Below are positions 54,473-63,867 of a DNA stretch of 64,000 bases, in pieces; position 1 is the stretch's first letter, and each line of letters begins with the position of its first letter. This DNA is from Thiomicrorhabdus sp. (lineage in GTDB: Bacteria > Pseudomonadota > Gammaproteobacteria > Thiomicrospirales > Thiomicrospiraceae). Below the pieces are notes generated by a model, which ran no database searches, was not told where the DNA came from, and worked only from the letters and a program-made list of their open reading frames with translations. Location of the stretch: the NCBI RefSeq assembly GCF_963662555.1, contig NZ_OY759719.1:2066985-2130984 (forward strand), in the 5' to 3' direction. Made by a program: the position numbers and the translations under genes.

Positions 54473-55867
54473 TTAACGTTCTTGTAATGCGGTAAATAAA
54501 TTTTGGTGAATACCACCAAAACTGCCATTACTCATTATCACAACGGTATCACCAGGTTGTAATTCATTCACTAACTGTTCTAACAAAGCTTCATAGCTAT
54601 TTTGTACGTGTACAGGTTGGCTAAATTGTTCTGTTGGTAATTGCCAATTCCAATCATCATCAATAAACGCATAGACGGCATCGGCTTCTTTAAAAGCTAA
54701 CGGCAAAGTCGCTTTATGAATCCCCATTCGCATAGTATTTGAGCGAGGTTCAAACACCGCAATCAATCTACCAGATTTACCAGGCCTGGTAGATTTTGAC
54801 AGTTGATTTTTCGCCCCTTTTAAAGTGGTTTCAATTGCAGTTGGGTGATGAGCAAAATCATCATAGATTTTAATGCCCTGCTTTGGACCTGATTGAACTT
54901 CGCCAATTAATGTCATTCTGCGACGAATCCCAGTAAACTTAGATAGCCCTTCTACCGCTATACGTGCAGGTACGCCACAATGAACGGCTGCAGCTACCGC
55001 GCTAAGTGCGTTTCTTACATTGTGTAATCCTGTTAATGGCCAAACCACACGCCCTAAGCAACTGCCTTGAAACATCACTTCAAACTCAGAACCATCTTGC
55101 TCATAAAGCTTATAACTCCATTCAGCACTTGAGCCTTGCTTTTCAATTGGTGTCCAGCAACCTTGTGTGATGACTTCATCTAAATTAGGTTCATAATTAG
55201 GCATAACAATCAAGCCATTGCCCGGCACCGTACGAACTAAGTGATGAAACTGTTTTTGAATATCTTTGACCGAATCAAAAATATCGGCATGGTCAAATTC
55301 AAGGTTATTAAGTACACAGGTTCTTGGGTGGTAATGGACAAATTTTGAGCGTTTATCAAAAAATGCCGTGTCATATTCATCGGCTTCTACTACAAAAAAT
55401 GGCGAATCACCTAAACGGGCGGAAACACCAAAGTTTTCTGGCACGCCGCCAATTAAAAATCCAGGGTTCAATTTAGCAAACTCTAAAATCCACGCCACCA
55501 TAGAGGCGGTTGAGGTTTTGCCATGCGTACCCGCAACTGCGACTACCCAGCGATCTTTTAAAATGTGTTCTGCCAGCCATTGTGGACCTGAGGTATACAC
55601 TTGCTGTGCATTTAACGTGGCTTCTACTGCAACGTGACCTCGGCTTTTAGCATTACCCACCACAACCGCATCAGGCTCGTGTTTTAAAAATTCAATTGAA
55701 TCGTCATCCATTACGCCAATGCCCGCTTGTTCTAATTGCGTGCTCATTGGAGGATAAATCGCTTTATCAGATCCCGTAACCTCATGCCCCATGGCTTTGG
55801 CAATTTGGGCGATACCACCCATAAAGGTTCCGGCAATGCCTAATATGTGTATTTTTTGCGGTTTCAC
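54473..55867 (-). CDS. mpl: UDP-MurNAc:L-alanyl-gamma-D-glutamyl-meso-DAP ligase
   Basis: 464 aa. Mpl re-attaches recycled murein tripeptide to UDP-MurNAc, in the cytoplasm. N-terminal IHILGIAGTFMGGIAQIAKAMGHEVTGSD, ATP loop AVAGTHGKTSTASMVAW, FVVEADEYDTAFFDKRSKFVHY, and YDDFAHHPTAIETTLKGA are all typical; the length is close to E. coli Mpl (457). The palindrome at 54778-54791 encodes TRPGK. A 28-codon frame follows the stop. Confidence 0.95.
   Translation of the reverse strand: MKPQKIHILGIAGTFMGGIAQIAKAMGHEVTGSDKAIYPPMSTQLEQAGIGVMDDDSIEFLKHEPDAVVVGNAKSRGHVAVEATLNAQQVYTSGPQWLAEHILKDRWVVAVAGTHGKTSTASMVAWILEFAKLNPGFLIGGVPENFGVSARLGDSPFFVVEADEYDTAFFDKRSKFVHYHPRTCVLNNLEFDHADIFDSVKDIQKQFHHLVRTVPGNGLIVMPNYEPNLDEVITQGCWTPIEKQGSSAEWSYKLYEQDGSEFEVMFQGSCLGRVVWPLTGLHNVRNALSAVAAAVHCGVPARIAVEGLSKFTGIRRRMTLIGEVQSGPKQGIKIYDDFAHHPTAIETTLKGAKNQLSKSTRPGKSGRLIAVFEPRSNTMRMGIHKATLPLAFKEADAVYAFIDDDWNWQLPTEQFSQPVHVQNSYEALLEQLVNELQPGDTVVIMSNGSFGGIHQNLFTALQER
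54778..54791. repeat. CCAGGCCTGG palindrome, inside mpl
   Basis: A 14-bp palindrome read as S-T-R-P-G-K in a variable loop of Mpl, about 490 bp from the long copy at 54264. Confidence 0.9.
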
Positions 55868-55915
55868 TGATTTATCCTTGCTCTAATAGTAACTAACTTT
55901 TAAACTTGACTGACT

Positions 55916-57103
55916 ATGACAAATCAAGCCTATATATCGATTCTGACTGAATCACAACTAAATGACTACTGCCAACAGATTCTAGCAAATTCCACCATCA
56001 CATGGATTGCGATTGACACAGAATTTGTGCGCGTTGATACTTATTTTTCTGAATTAAGCTTGGTACAAATTCAGGATTGCTTAGGACAAGCGGCGATTAT
56101 TGACCCTATCGCCATTAAAGAAACCGCTGAAAGTGACCAGCCTCTTAATGCTCTTGTAAAATTATTAGCCGATACATCGGTGGTTAAAGTATTTCATTCC
56201 GCTCGCCAAGACATTGAGGTGTTGTATCAACTACAAAACCAAATGCCTGCCGCTATTTTTGATACCCAAATCGCCGCTATTTTTAAAAAACATGGCGATA
56301 TTGCAGGATTTGCCCGAGTTATTGAGAACGAACTCAATACGAAATTAGACAAAAGCCAAACTCGAACTAATTGGCATCATCGCCCATTAACCGATAAACA
56401 AATAGAATACGCTTTAGACGATGTTCGCTACTTAGCACCGCTTTATGAAAAATACCTTGTAGAATTGAGTGATACTCAACTGCAAGCGGTGATAGAAGAT
56501 TGTAACGCTCTGCTAGATAAATCACTGTATGAGCCTAACCCTCTTAAGGCAGGCGAAAAAGTCAAAGGTACCAAAGGACTACGTGGCAAAGGGTTGGCAA
56601 TTGTAAATACCTTGGCTAAGTGGCGAGAAGAGTTTGCCATTGAAAACAACCGCCCTAAAAAATGGGTTATGAGTGATGAAGTCATTGTGCATATTGCCAA
56701 ACGACCACCGCAAACCGTGCAAGCATTATATAAAGTGCCTAATATTAAGGCCTCGTCAGTTAAGGGGTATGGTGAACAGTGGATTGAACTGATTGATGAA
56801 GTATTTAACCTTCCACAAGACAGTTTACCAAAGCAAGAAGCGAAGCCTACAAAAGAGACGCCTCAAGAAGAAGTTTTAATGCATTTTGCTAATGCGTATA
56901 TTCACCAGATTGCTCTTGAGTACAATATCATGGCGAATCATTTAATTAATAAAACGGATTTACTCTCACTGGTTAGAAATCCTAATCAAGCATTATTAAC
57001 AGGTTGGCGTGAAGAATTAATTGGCCATTCACTGGTTGCTCTTTTAACAGGTCTGGTAGAATTAAAAATACAAAACCAACAAGTGGTACTTGTTCATAAA
57101 TAA
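55916..57103 (+). CDS. rnd: Ribonuclease D
   Basis: 395 aa (E. coli RNase D, 375 aa). It trims the 3' ends of tRNA and other small RNAs. The DEDD exonuclease motifs are IAIDTEFVRVDTY (Exo I), VVKVFHSARQDIEVL (Exo II) and IEYALDDVRYL (Exo III, with the Tyr form). A first HRDC domain follows (about 215-290) and a second, less conserved, C-terminal HRDC-like region. The extra linker (about 295-320, QEAKPTKETPQEE) is unusually charged. It is divergent from mpl across 48 bp. Confidence 0.92.
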   Translation: MTNQAYISILTESQLNDYCQQILANSTITWIAIDTEFVRVDTYFSELSLVQIQDCLGQAAIIDPIAIKETAESDQPLNALVKLLADTSVVKVFHSARQDIEVLYQLQNQMPAAIFDTQIAAIFKKHGDIAGFARVIENELNTKLDKSQTRTNWHHRPLTDKQIEYALDDVRYLAPLYEKYLVELSDTQLQAVIEDCNALLDKSLYEPNPLKAGEKVKGTKGLRGKGLAIVNTLAKWREEFAIENNRPKKWVMSDEVIVHIAKRPPQTVQALYKVPNIKASSVKGYGEQWIELIDEVFNLPQDSLPKQEAKPTKETPQEEVLMHFANAYIHQIALEYNIMANHLINKTDLLSLVRNPNQALLTGWREELIGHSLVALLTGLVELKIQNQQVVLVHK

Positions 57104-57273
57104 TTAGCAATATTCAAATTGACTCTCTTTATAATTTAATTTTCTAGAAAGCTTTGTACGGATCATGGTTGAAACAAGTTTTAAAACCAAAAGCAGTGAG
57201 ATTTTAGCCATTTTTACTCATTTGTGAGCTCGTACAAAACGCTCTTCTTTTTCAAAAAAATAACTCAGGAAAT

Positions 57274-58569
57274 ATGACCGTGAATGTAGCTCAACCACAA
57301 CAGCCTAAAAATATACTTTATGCACAAGCTGGTGGAGTAACCGCCGTAATTAATGCCAGTGCTGCTGCAGTGCTTGAAACCATTCAACAACACCCCAACG
57401 TTTTTGGTAAAACCTACGCCGCTATTAATGGTATTAAAGGTGTACTTGAAGAAGATTTGGTAGATTTGTCTGATATTGACGATGCCACAATAGACCAACT
57501 TAAATACCAACCTGGAGCGGCTTTTCAAGCATGCCGTTTTGACCTTGATCCTTTAGAGCATAACCCCGAGCAATATCAGCGTGTGTTAGAAGTATTTAAA
57601 ACTTACGATATTGGCTATTTCTTGTATAACGGTGGTAATGGCTCAATGGTTACCGCTCAGAAAGTTGCTGACTATTGTTGTGAAAATGGTCACCCAGTTA
57701 TATGCGTTGGCGTAGCTAAAACTGTTGATAATGACTTAGATATCTCTCATTGCAGTCCTGGTTTTGGGAGTGCCGCAAAGTACGTTGCAACCAGTTTTAT
57801 AGAAGCCACATTAGACGTAATGTCAATGTATCAAACATCAACCAAGTTTTATATTATGGAAGCTATGGGGCGCAATACAGGTTGGTTAACTATTGCTGCA
57901 GGCCTGGTAAAGGAAGTTATCCCGGATGCTCCGTTAATCGTTTTACCCGCTGAATGCAAGTTTAATAAACAGGCTTTTTTAGATAAAGTAGACGCCTTAG
58001 TTGCCTCTAAAGGTTTTTGTGTTTGTGCGGTATCAGAAGGGTTAATGGATGAGAATGGTGAATATATTTCTATTGCCACAATTGAACATACTCATGAACG
58101 AGACTATATTCAACTGGGTGGTGTGGGTTCAACCCTTGCACACTTAGTAGGGCAACATTTAAACAGCAAAACGCATTACAGTGTTCCTGACTATTGCCAA
58201 CGCTCAGCAAGTCACTTAGTCTCTGAAACCGACTGGCAAATTGCTTACCAAGCAGGTAAAGCCTCAGTAATGGCGGCAATAAAAGGAGAACACGGTGTAT
58301 TGCCAATTGTAAAAGTGACTTCTGAAGCCCCATTTACCTTTGAATTTATTAATGTGCCATTAATTGAAGTAGCTAACCTAGAAAAAACTGTGCCTAAACA
58401 CTTTCTAACTGAAGACGGAATGGATGTAACACAACAGGCTATAGACTACTTAAAGCCGCTTGTTCAGGGCGAAAAAAGTGCACCATTTAAAAATGGTTTA
58501 CCAGACATAACACCTATAAAATTTAAAACGGTTAAACCGAAAATGCAGCAATTTATTGCCATTAAATAA
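57274..58569 (+). CDS. pfp: 6-phosphofructokinase (PPi-type family)
   Basis: 431 aa, longer than ATP-PFK (about 320). It phosphorylates fructose-6-phosphate, or acts reversibly with PPi. The fold is shown by YAQAGGVTAVINASAAAV, the nucleotide loop YNGGNGS, catalytic TVDNDLD, and MEAMGRNTGWLTIAAGL. The donor is not clear: Lys149 just before TVDND is typical of PPi enzymes, while Gly123 (GGNG) replaces the Asp of GGDD that they usually carry. AGGAAA precedes the start. A near palindrome (GCAGGCCTGG) at 57898-57907 encodes AGLV. Confidence 0.88.
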   Translation: MTVNVAQPQQPKNILYAQAGGVTAVINASAAAVLETIQQHPNVFGKTYAAINGIKGVLEEDLVDLSDIDDATIDQLKYQPGAAFQACRFDLDPLEHNPEQYQRVLEVFKTYDIGYFLYNGGNGSMVTAQKVADYCCENGHPVICVGVAKTVDNDLDISHCSPGFGSAAKYVATSFIEATLDVMSMYQTSTKFYIMEAMGRNTGWLTIAAGLVKEVIPDAPLIVLPAECKFNKQAFLDKVDALVASKGFCVCAVSEGLMDENGEYISIATIEHTHERDYIQLGGVGSTLAHLVGQHLNSKTHYSVPDYCQRSASHLVSETDWQIAYQAGKASVMAAIKGEHGVLPIVKVTSEAPFTFEFINVPLIEVANLEKTVPKHFLTEDGMDVTQQAIDYLKPLVQGEKSAPFKNGLPDITPIKFKTVKPKMQQFIAIK

Positions 58570-58604
58570 ACGTTAATCTGTAAATCCGCACACAACCTAT
58601 GGCT

Positions 58605-58641
58605 TAAAAAACCCACTTTTTAAATTTTTAAAAATTGGGTT
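58605..58641 (-). terminator. Terminator between convergent genes
   Basis: AACCCA (58610-58615) and TGGGTT (58636-58641) pair around an A/T-rich loop that can itself pair (TTTTTAAA / TTTAAAAA). On the minus strand it runs into TTTTTTAAG, ending the PAS-GGDEF-EAL gene 27 bp downstream of its stop. Confidence 0.55.
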
Positions 58642-58667
58642 AATCTTAAGTGAGTTAATCTTAAAAT

Positions 58668-61592
58668 TTATAACCAAGGTTTTATAATCAGCGGAATATC
58701 TTCAGAAGGAACGGGTTTTGAGTAATAGTAACCCTGTATTAACTGACAACCGTTCTGTAATAAGAAGTCTTTTTGCTCAACGGTTTCAACACCTTCTGCA
58801 ACAACTTCTAAACTTAAACTCTCTGCCATAGAAATAATGGTTTTAGTAATGGTGCAATCTTCTTCGTCATTAGGCAAATCTTTAATGAAAGATCTATCTA
58901 TTTTTAATTTGGTGACTGGTAAACGTTTTAAATACGACAACGATGAATAACCAGTACCAAAATCATCAATCGCAATCTTCACTCCCATTTCACCCAAATC
59001 AAGCAGTAAAGAATTGATGACTTCTAGGTTTTTCATAATATCGCTTTCAGTCACTTCAAAAACCAACCACTCTGGCTTACACTGGCTACGAACTAGGCAA
59101 TCTTTTAAATAGTAAATAAAATCTGCTTTCTGAAGTTGTTTAGCCGCTAAGTTGATAGATAAAATCCCTGGATCAATACCTTGTTGATGCCAGTCGGACC
59201 ATTGTTGCATAGCGGTTTTCATGACCAACCTATCTAGCTCAACAATCAAGCCCGTCTCCTCTGCTAAAGGAATAAAGGTATTGGGTACCACTAAGCCTAA
59301 AGCGGGATGCATCCAGCGGACTAAAGCCTCCATACCTACAATTTTATTGGTTGCGGCATTAATTTGTGGCTGGTAGTGAATTATGAATTCATTTTTATTG
59401 ATCGCTTGCCTTAAACTTGCTTGCATAGCAACATGTTCAAAGGCAGCTAAGGTCATATCTCGGGTATAAAATTGAAAATTGTCTCTACCCTGTTCCTTCG
59501 CTCTATACATTGCTGCGTCTGCACACTTAAGCAATGCCTCTGTTGTTTGACCATCTTTGGGGTAAACACTTATACCTAAACTGCTAGAAAGATAAAAAAC
59601 TTGTTCTTTTATAAATACAGGCTCTTTAGAAATATCAATGAGTTTCTTAGCAAAAATAGAGATGTCATTTAACTGCTCTACTTCATTCATAATAATGGTA
59701 AATTCATCACCGCCAATTCTTGCAAGAGTGTCTGAGTCTCGAATACAGGTATGTAATTTTTTACCCACTTCTTGAAGAACCTGATCCCCAACATCATGCC
59801 CCATAGAGTCATTAATCTGTTTAAACTGGTCTAAATCTAAGAAGATAAGTGCAAATTTTTGTCTGTGACGTTTTGTTTGTTGAATAGCATGCTCGAGCCG
59901 GTCCTCTAACATAAGACGATTTGGCAGCCCTGTTAAAGCATCATGATAAGCTTGATAGTGCAAATTCTCTTGCTGGCTAATCAGCATTTGTTCATTCTTG
60001 CGTTGTTGAGTCACATCTTCATAGGTGCCTAAAACACCAATAACTTCTCCATTTACACCTTCCAAAGGTACCTTGGATGTTGAAAGAATAATGTCTTTAC
60101 CTCTTCCTTTAATTTGGTTTTCTTCAAATTGCAAAAGTGGCTTGCCAGTACTCATAACCTGAATATCATCTTTACGATATTGTTCTGCATTGGAACTGGC
60201 CCAAACCATATCTTCATCGGTTTTTCCAATAAGATCTTCCTGAGACTCTAGTTCAGCATCTTGCAAGAATAATTTATTAGCTCCCAAATAGCAGCCGTTT
60301 AAATCTTTCCAAAAAATTCTAACTGGCACAGTATCGACTATTTTTTGCAGTAAATTTAACTGCGTTTTTAATGCCTCTTGTACCGCATGTAATTCTGAAA
60401 TATCGGCATCAAAAATGGCGTAACACATTTTCCCTTTATAAGAAACTCGCTGAAGAGTGGCGTGCACGGGATAAGTCGTGCCATCTTTACGTTTATGTAA
60501 AGAGATATTACTCATTCTATTAAGATTATCGCCAACCTCTTTAAGGTGTTTAACGTGTTCGGGTGTAAGCATAGGATTAAGTTCATATATCGTAAAACTC
60601 AAAATCTCTTCATTGGAATAACCCGTGTTCAAAGAAGCACTTTCATTAGCATATAAATAGCGATCGGTGTCGTAGTCAACGATATAAAGTTCTTGGTGAG
60701 CAACTCTGATTAAATCTGCCAATTCATTGCTTTGATTTTGTAAGTTGACTTTATCGCTAATATCAAGTGATGAACCAAGAACCTTTATTGCTTGATGATT
60801 TTCATCATAAATTGCTTCAAAAAATGTTTCTAAATAGACAAAATCATCTTCATTGTCACCAATAGGAACTTTTTCTCTAACTGAAACACGCTCGCCAGTT
60901 TCGATTGTTTTTTCAATCATTGCTTGAATTAATTTTTTTTCTTCTTCAGAAATCTTGGAATAAAATTTATCAAGCGTAGGTTGAAATGATTCATGGTCCT
61001 CACCCAAAATGTGATACATCTCTTCAGACCACTTTAGGGAGCCGTCAAGCAAGTTAATTTCCCAACTACCAATTTTGGCAATACGCTGAGTTTCAGCTAA
61101 TAACTGCTCACTTATTTTTAAATCTTGGTTTTTTTGAAATAAACGTTCAGATTTAGTCTGTAGAGATTGAATAACCTCATCGGGAGTATCGGTTTCAACA
61201 AAAACAATTAAATGATAATCGCCAACCACTCTTTTTTCAGGATGCGCTGTAACCTGAAACCAACGATCAGCCCCATCTTTACAACGAATTTTGACTGATA
61301 AAGAGGTAAATTTTGTTTGATTCTTTCGATTAGATTCCATAGACGAATACCAAGAATGGGTAATATAGTCTCTATAAGATTCTTCTGGGCAGGATTTTTC
61401 AAACCAGGTCTTATCATCTGGAATATCATCAACGGTGTAACCAATTGAATTGACGAAGGCAGGGTTTACATAAACAAATTCATCACTTGAATAGTCGCTA
61501 TCTGTACACTCTTGGTATCTATTAATCACCACAGGATTAGGCAATAAAGAAATAACAGAAATAAGCTGCTCTAAATCAACTGAATCAGGCAT
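58668..61592 (-). CDS. Multi-PAS GGDEF-EAL cyclic di-GMP protein
   Basis: 974 aa, no transmembrane segment, so a cytoplasmic sensor. About four PAS/PAC modules (near residues 10-135, 165-290, 295-405 and 415-545) precede a GGDEF domain (about 550-715) and an EAL domain (about 725-974). GGDEF is intact at about 626, with an RxxD inhibitory site (RDSD) five residues upstream. The EAL motif is intact at about 754 (EALVRW) and DDFGTGYSSLSYLKRLP is complete. Both synthesis and breakdown of cyclic di-GMP look possible. The ligand of the PAS domains is unknown. Confidence 0.92.
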   Translation of the reverse strand: MPDSVDLEQLISVISLLPNPVVINRYQECTDSDYSSDEFVYVNPAFVNSIGYTVDDIPDDKTWFEKSCPEESYRDYITHSWYSSMESNRKNQTKFTSLSVKIRCKDGADRWFQVTAHPEKRVVGDYHLIVFVETDTPDEVIQSLQTKSERLFQKNQDLKISEQLLAETQRIAKIGSWEINLLDGSLKWSEEMYHILGEDHESFQPTLDKFYSKISEEEKKLIQAMIEKTIETGERVSVREKVPIGDNEDDFVYLETFFEAIYDENHQAIKVLGSSLDISDKVNLQNQSNELADLIRVAHQELYIVDYDTDRYLYANESASLNTGYSNEEILSFTIYELNPMLTPEHVKHLKEVGDNLNRMSNISLHKRKDGTTYPVHATLQRVSYKGKMCYAIFDADISELHAVQEALKTQLNLLQKIVDTVPVRIFWKDLNGCYLGANKLFLQDAELESQEDLIGKTDEDMVWASSNAEQYRKDDIQVMSTGKPLLQFEENQIKGRGKDIILSTSKVPLEGVNGEVIGVLGTYEDVTQQRKNEQMLISQQENLHYQAYHDALTGLPNRLMLEDRLEHAIQQTKRHRQKFALIFLDLDQFKQINDSMGHDVGDQVLQEVGKKLHTCIRDSDTLARIGGDEFTIIMNEVEQLNDISIFAKKLIDISKEPVFIKEQVFYLSSSLGISVYPKDGQTTEALLKCADAAMYRAKEQGRDNFQFYTRDMTLAAFEHVAMQASLRQAINKNEFIIHYQPQINAATNKIVGMEALVRWMHPALGLVVPNTFIPLAEETGLIVELDRLVMKTAMQQWSDWHQQGIDPGILSINLAAKQLQKADFIYYLKDCLVRSQCKPEWLVFEVTESDIMKNLEVINSLLLDLGEMGVKIAIDDFGTGYSSLSYLKRLPVTKLKIDRSFIKDLPNDEEDCTITKTIISMAESLSLEVVAEGVETVEQKDFLLQNGCQLIQGYYYSKPVPSEDIPLIIKPWL

Positions 61593-61724
61593 TTAAACTC
61601 ACTTTACACACTTAACATTACTAAAAAGGTTGGAATTTATAACATTCTCAGTATATCTGTATTTTATCTATGAGTCATTAAATTATGGCTCTGTCATTAG
61701 AAGGTATAAGTTCAGTCCTTAAAA

Positions 61725-61754
61725 ACAAAAAAAGCCCGAAATTCGGGCTTTTTA
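61725..61754 (-). terminator. Terminator of the repeat lipoprotein gene
   Basis: AAAGCCCGAA (61731-61740) and TTCGGGCTTT (61742-61751) form a perfect 10-bp stem with T-runs on both sides. On the minus strand it ends the lipoprotein gene 26 bp past its stop. Confidence 0.8.
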
Positions 61755-61779
61755 TACAACTAAATGCTAAATTTAGTTA

Positions 61780-62358
61780 CTAAGAACCTGCATGCATTGC
61801 CTTAAACTTTGCAATTAAATCAACCGGTTTTTTCTTTTTATTTTGTTTGTTTAAAACAAATACAACTGTCTCACCATTTGGTCCTGCACCAATGTCGGTA
61901 AACATAAAGGTAGGCTCACCAATTTTACGAACAAAATCCATGTCATCTTTGTTATCAAATACATAGATTCGATTATTTGCATAGATTTCACCGTAAAAAT
62001 TATCGTAGCTTGTTTTACCATCCCAAAGCATAGCAGCAGGTGTGTTTGCCCCTTTTTTCTTATCTTCTTTTGGCAAACCAAATACAACCGTTTCACCATT
62101 TGGACCAGCACCAATACGAGTCAATCTAAAAGAGGTTTCTCCAACTGATTTATATCCTTTAAAAGTTGGAAGATCGTAAAAAATATTTATACGTCCTTCA
62201 TCATGAGACTCAAACAAGGTAATTGAAGTTGCTGTAACTTCTGCCGCTTTACTTGCGACAGGCTTAGATTCTGCTTGTTTTGTTTCAGTTGAATTACAAC
62301 CAGTTAATGCCATTGAAGCTGTTAAAGTCGTTACTGCAAATAAAGAAAATAAACGCAT
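61780..62358 (-). CDS. Lipoprotein with two IGAGPNGETVVF repeats
   Basis: 192 aa. The signal ends in the lipobox LTGC with Cys about residue 21. Two homologous halves follow: IFYDLPTFKGYKSVGETSFRLTRIGAGPNGETVVFGLPKEDKKKG and IYVFDNKDDMDFVRKIGEPTFMFTDIGAGPNGETVVFVLNKQNKKK, each about 45 residues, separated by a linker (AAMLWDGKTSYDNFYGEI). The repeat suggests an internal duplication. No family recognised; outer-membrane lipoprotein by the lipobox. Confidence 0.75.
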   Translation of the reverse strand: MRLFSLFAVTTLTASMALTGCNSTETKQAESKPVASKAAEVTATSITLFESHDEGRINIFYDLPTFKGYKSVGETSFRLTRIGAGPNGETVVFGLPKEDKKKGANTPAAMLWDGKTSYDNFYGEIYANNRIYVFDNKDDMDFVRKIGEPTFMFTDIGAGPNGETVVFVLNKQNKKKKPVDLIAKFKAMHAGS

Positions 62359-62768
62359 AGTGTTTTCCTAAAATATAAAACTAATAAATATCATTTGTTT
62401 AGATAATATTGTTCAAATTACTTGCTCAATACGAATCACTTAAAACCTATGCAATACAAGCAAAATGTTAATAAGTCTCCGCAGAGGAATCTCAACAATA
62501 GAATCTAAACAAAACTCAAAACTTGCGTTTATTCTAAAAAGGTTTTTTAAAACTTAAGTAACAAATAGATGACAGTTTTGTGACTTACCCTATGCTTACA
62601 AAGTTTTAGATGGCCACAGGGCATGCCAGGCCTGGTAAATATGTATTTATAAAAATAGCCCTAGTACATAAAAGCGTTTATAAACCAAATAGACGACAAA
62701 TACGCTAAAATACAAACCAAGAAAACCTTAACAAATAACCACTATTTACATACCTAAAGGGAACATCC
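62359..62768. other. Gene-free interval with one long palindrome copy
   Basis: 410 bp between divergent genes. It holds the long palindrome form at 62613-62637; the rest is AT-rich with no supported gene or RNA. Confidence 0.5.
62613..62637. repeat. Long form of the palindrome with GCCACAG arm, intergenic
   Basis: GCCACAGGGCATG directly precedes CCAGGCCTGG (62626-62635), followed by TAAAT. GGCATGCC is a second palindrome overlapping the first. Confidence 0.8.
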
Positions 62769-63608
62769 ATGCTTGTTACTCACTCAGGTCGCTTTCATGC
62801 CGACGAAGTCTTTGCCATATCAATGGTGCTAATGGTTGAAAAGCGTCAAATTACTCGAACTAGAGACGAGGAGATTATTAAACAAGCCGATATCGTTTTG
62901 GATGTTGGTGCTGAATACAATCCAGAAACATTACGTTTTGACCATCACCAAAATAGTTTTACTGAAGAACGTGACAACGGAATCCCATTTGCTACAGCAG
63001 GCCTAATTTGGCGACATTACGCCAAACGCATTTTTAATATAAAAGGGTTAAAAGGTGATTATGAAGTTGCTTTTGCAACCCAATGGGTAGATGACAAACT
63101 GATTGCCGATATTGATGCCGTAGATAATGGCATGTATTTAGATGACCCTCGCCCATCAGTTTCTCAAATTATTGCGATGATGAACGAATCTTCTGACGAG
63201 CCTGAGAAACAAGAAATTGCTTTTAATAAAGCCATAGAGTTTACTACTGAGATACTCAATAATTTTATCAAGGCGGCGATAAAAGAGGCTGAAGTCGTAG
63301 TGGAATTAGAAGAGTATGCTAAAACAGTTGAAAACGGTATTTTAGTATTAGACAAAAACTTACCTTTTAAAGATTTCATTACCTCACATCCAGAAATAAA
63401 ACGCGTCGTTTACCCAAGAAGTGAAGAGCAATTTGGTGTGTACTGTAATGGCCAAGAAAATCACTTACCTCAAAGGTTTAGAGGTTTAAGAGATACTGAA
63501 CTGAATGAAGTAACCGGTTTAACTGACACTATTTTTTGCCATAAATCAGGTTTTATGTCAGTAAGCCTTAGCTTAGAAAGTGCCCTTTTTATGGCCAATA
63601 GCCAATAA
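62769..63608 (+). CDS. MYG1-family metal-dependent protein
   Basis: 279 aa. The MYG1 (UPF0160) family pattern is clear: VTHSGRFHADEVFAISMV at the start, IVLDVGAEYNPETLRFDHHQNSF (DHH-type motif), VDAVDNGMYLD, and the end GFMSVSLSLESALFMANS-like. The fold is related to DHH phosphoesterases; eukaryotic MYG1 has 3'-5' exonuclease activity. Function in bacteria is not well defined. Nothing nearby points to a specific role. Confidence 0.85.
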   Translation: MLVTHSGRFHADEVFAISMVLMVEKRQITRTRDEEIIKQADIVLDVGAEYNPETLRFDHHQNSFTEERDNGIPFATAGLIWRHYAKRIFNIKGLKGDYEVAFATQWVDDKLIADIDAVDNGMYLDDPRPSVSQIIAMMNESSDEPEKQEIAFNKAIEFTTEILNNFIKAAIKEAEVVVELEEYAKTVENGILVLDKNLPFKDFITSHPEIKRVVYPRSEEQFGVYCNGQENHLPQRFRGLRDTELNEVTGLTDTIFCHKSGFMSVSLSLESALFMANSQ

Positions 63609-63626
63609 AACTAAACAAAAAATAGA

Positions 63627-63668
63627 AAAAAGCAATAAGTTACAAAACACCGTAAATTATTGCTTTTT
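63627..63668 (+). terminator. Hairpin after the MYG1-like gene
   Basis: AAAAAGCAATAA (63627-63638) pairs with TTATTGCTTTTT (63657-63668), and the loop contains a further TTAC/GTAA pair. The 3' arm ends in TTTTT, as expected of a terminator. Confidence 0.7.
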
Positions 63669-63867
63669 GTTACAGATCATAACCAGTATTTTCTACTATT
63701 TAGAATACAATAAATCAAAATACCCGTCTTTATAGCAAGCGTATAGATGTCCAATAGATGACGTCATCCCCTCTTTATTTATACTCAATATATAACTTTA
63801 TCATTCAAAATATGAATAAGTTAGCGTTATAATTACGTAAACTTTATTCACTAATTGAAAGATTGAC

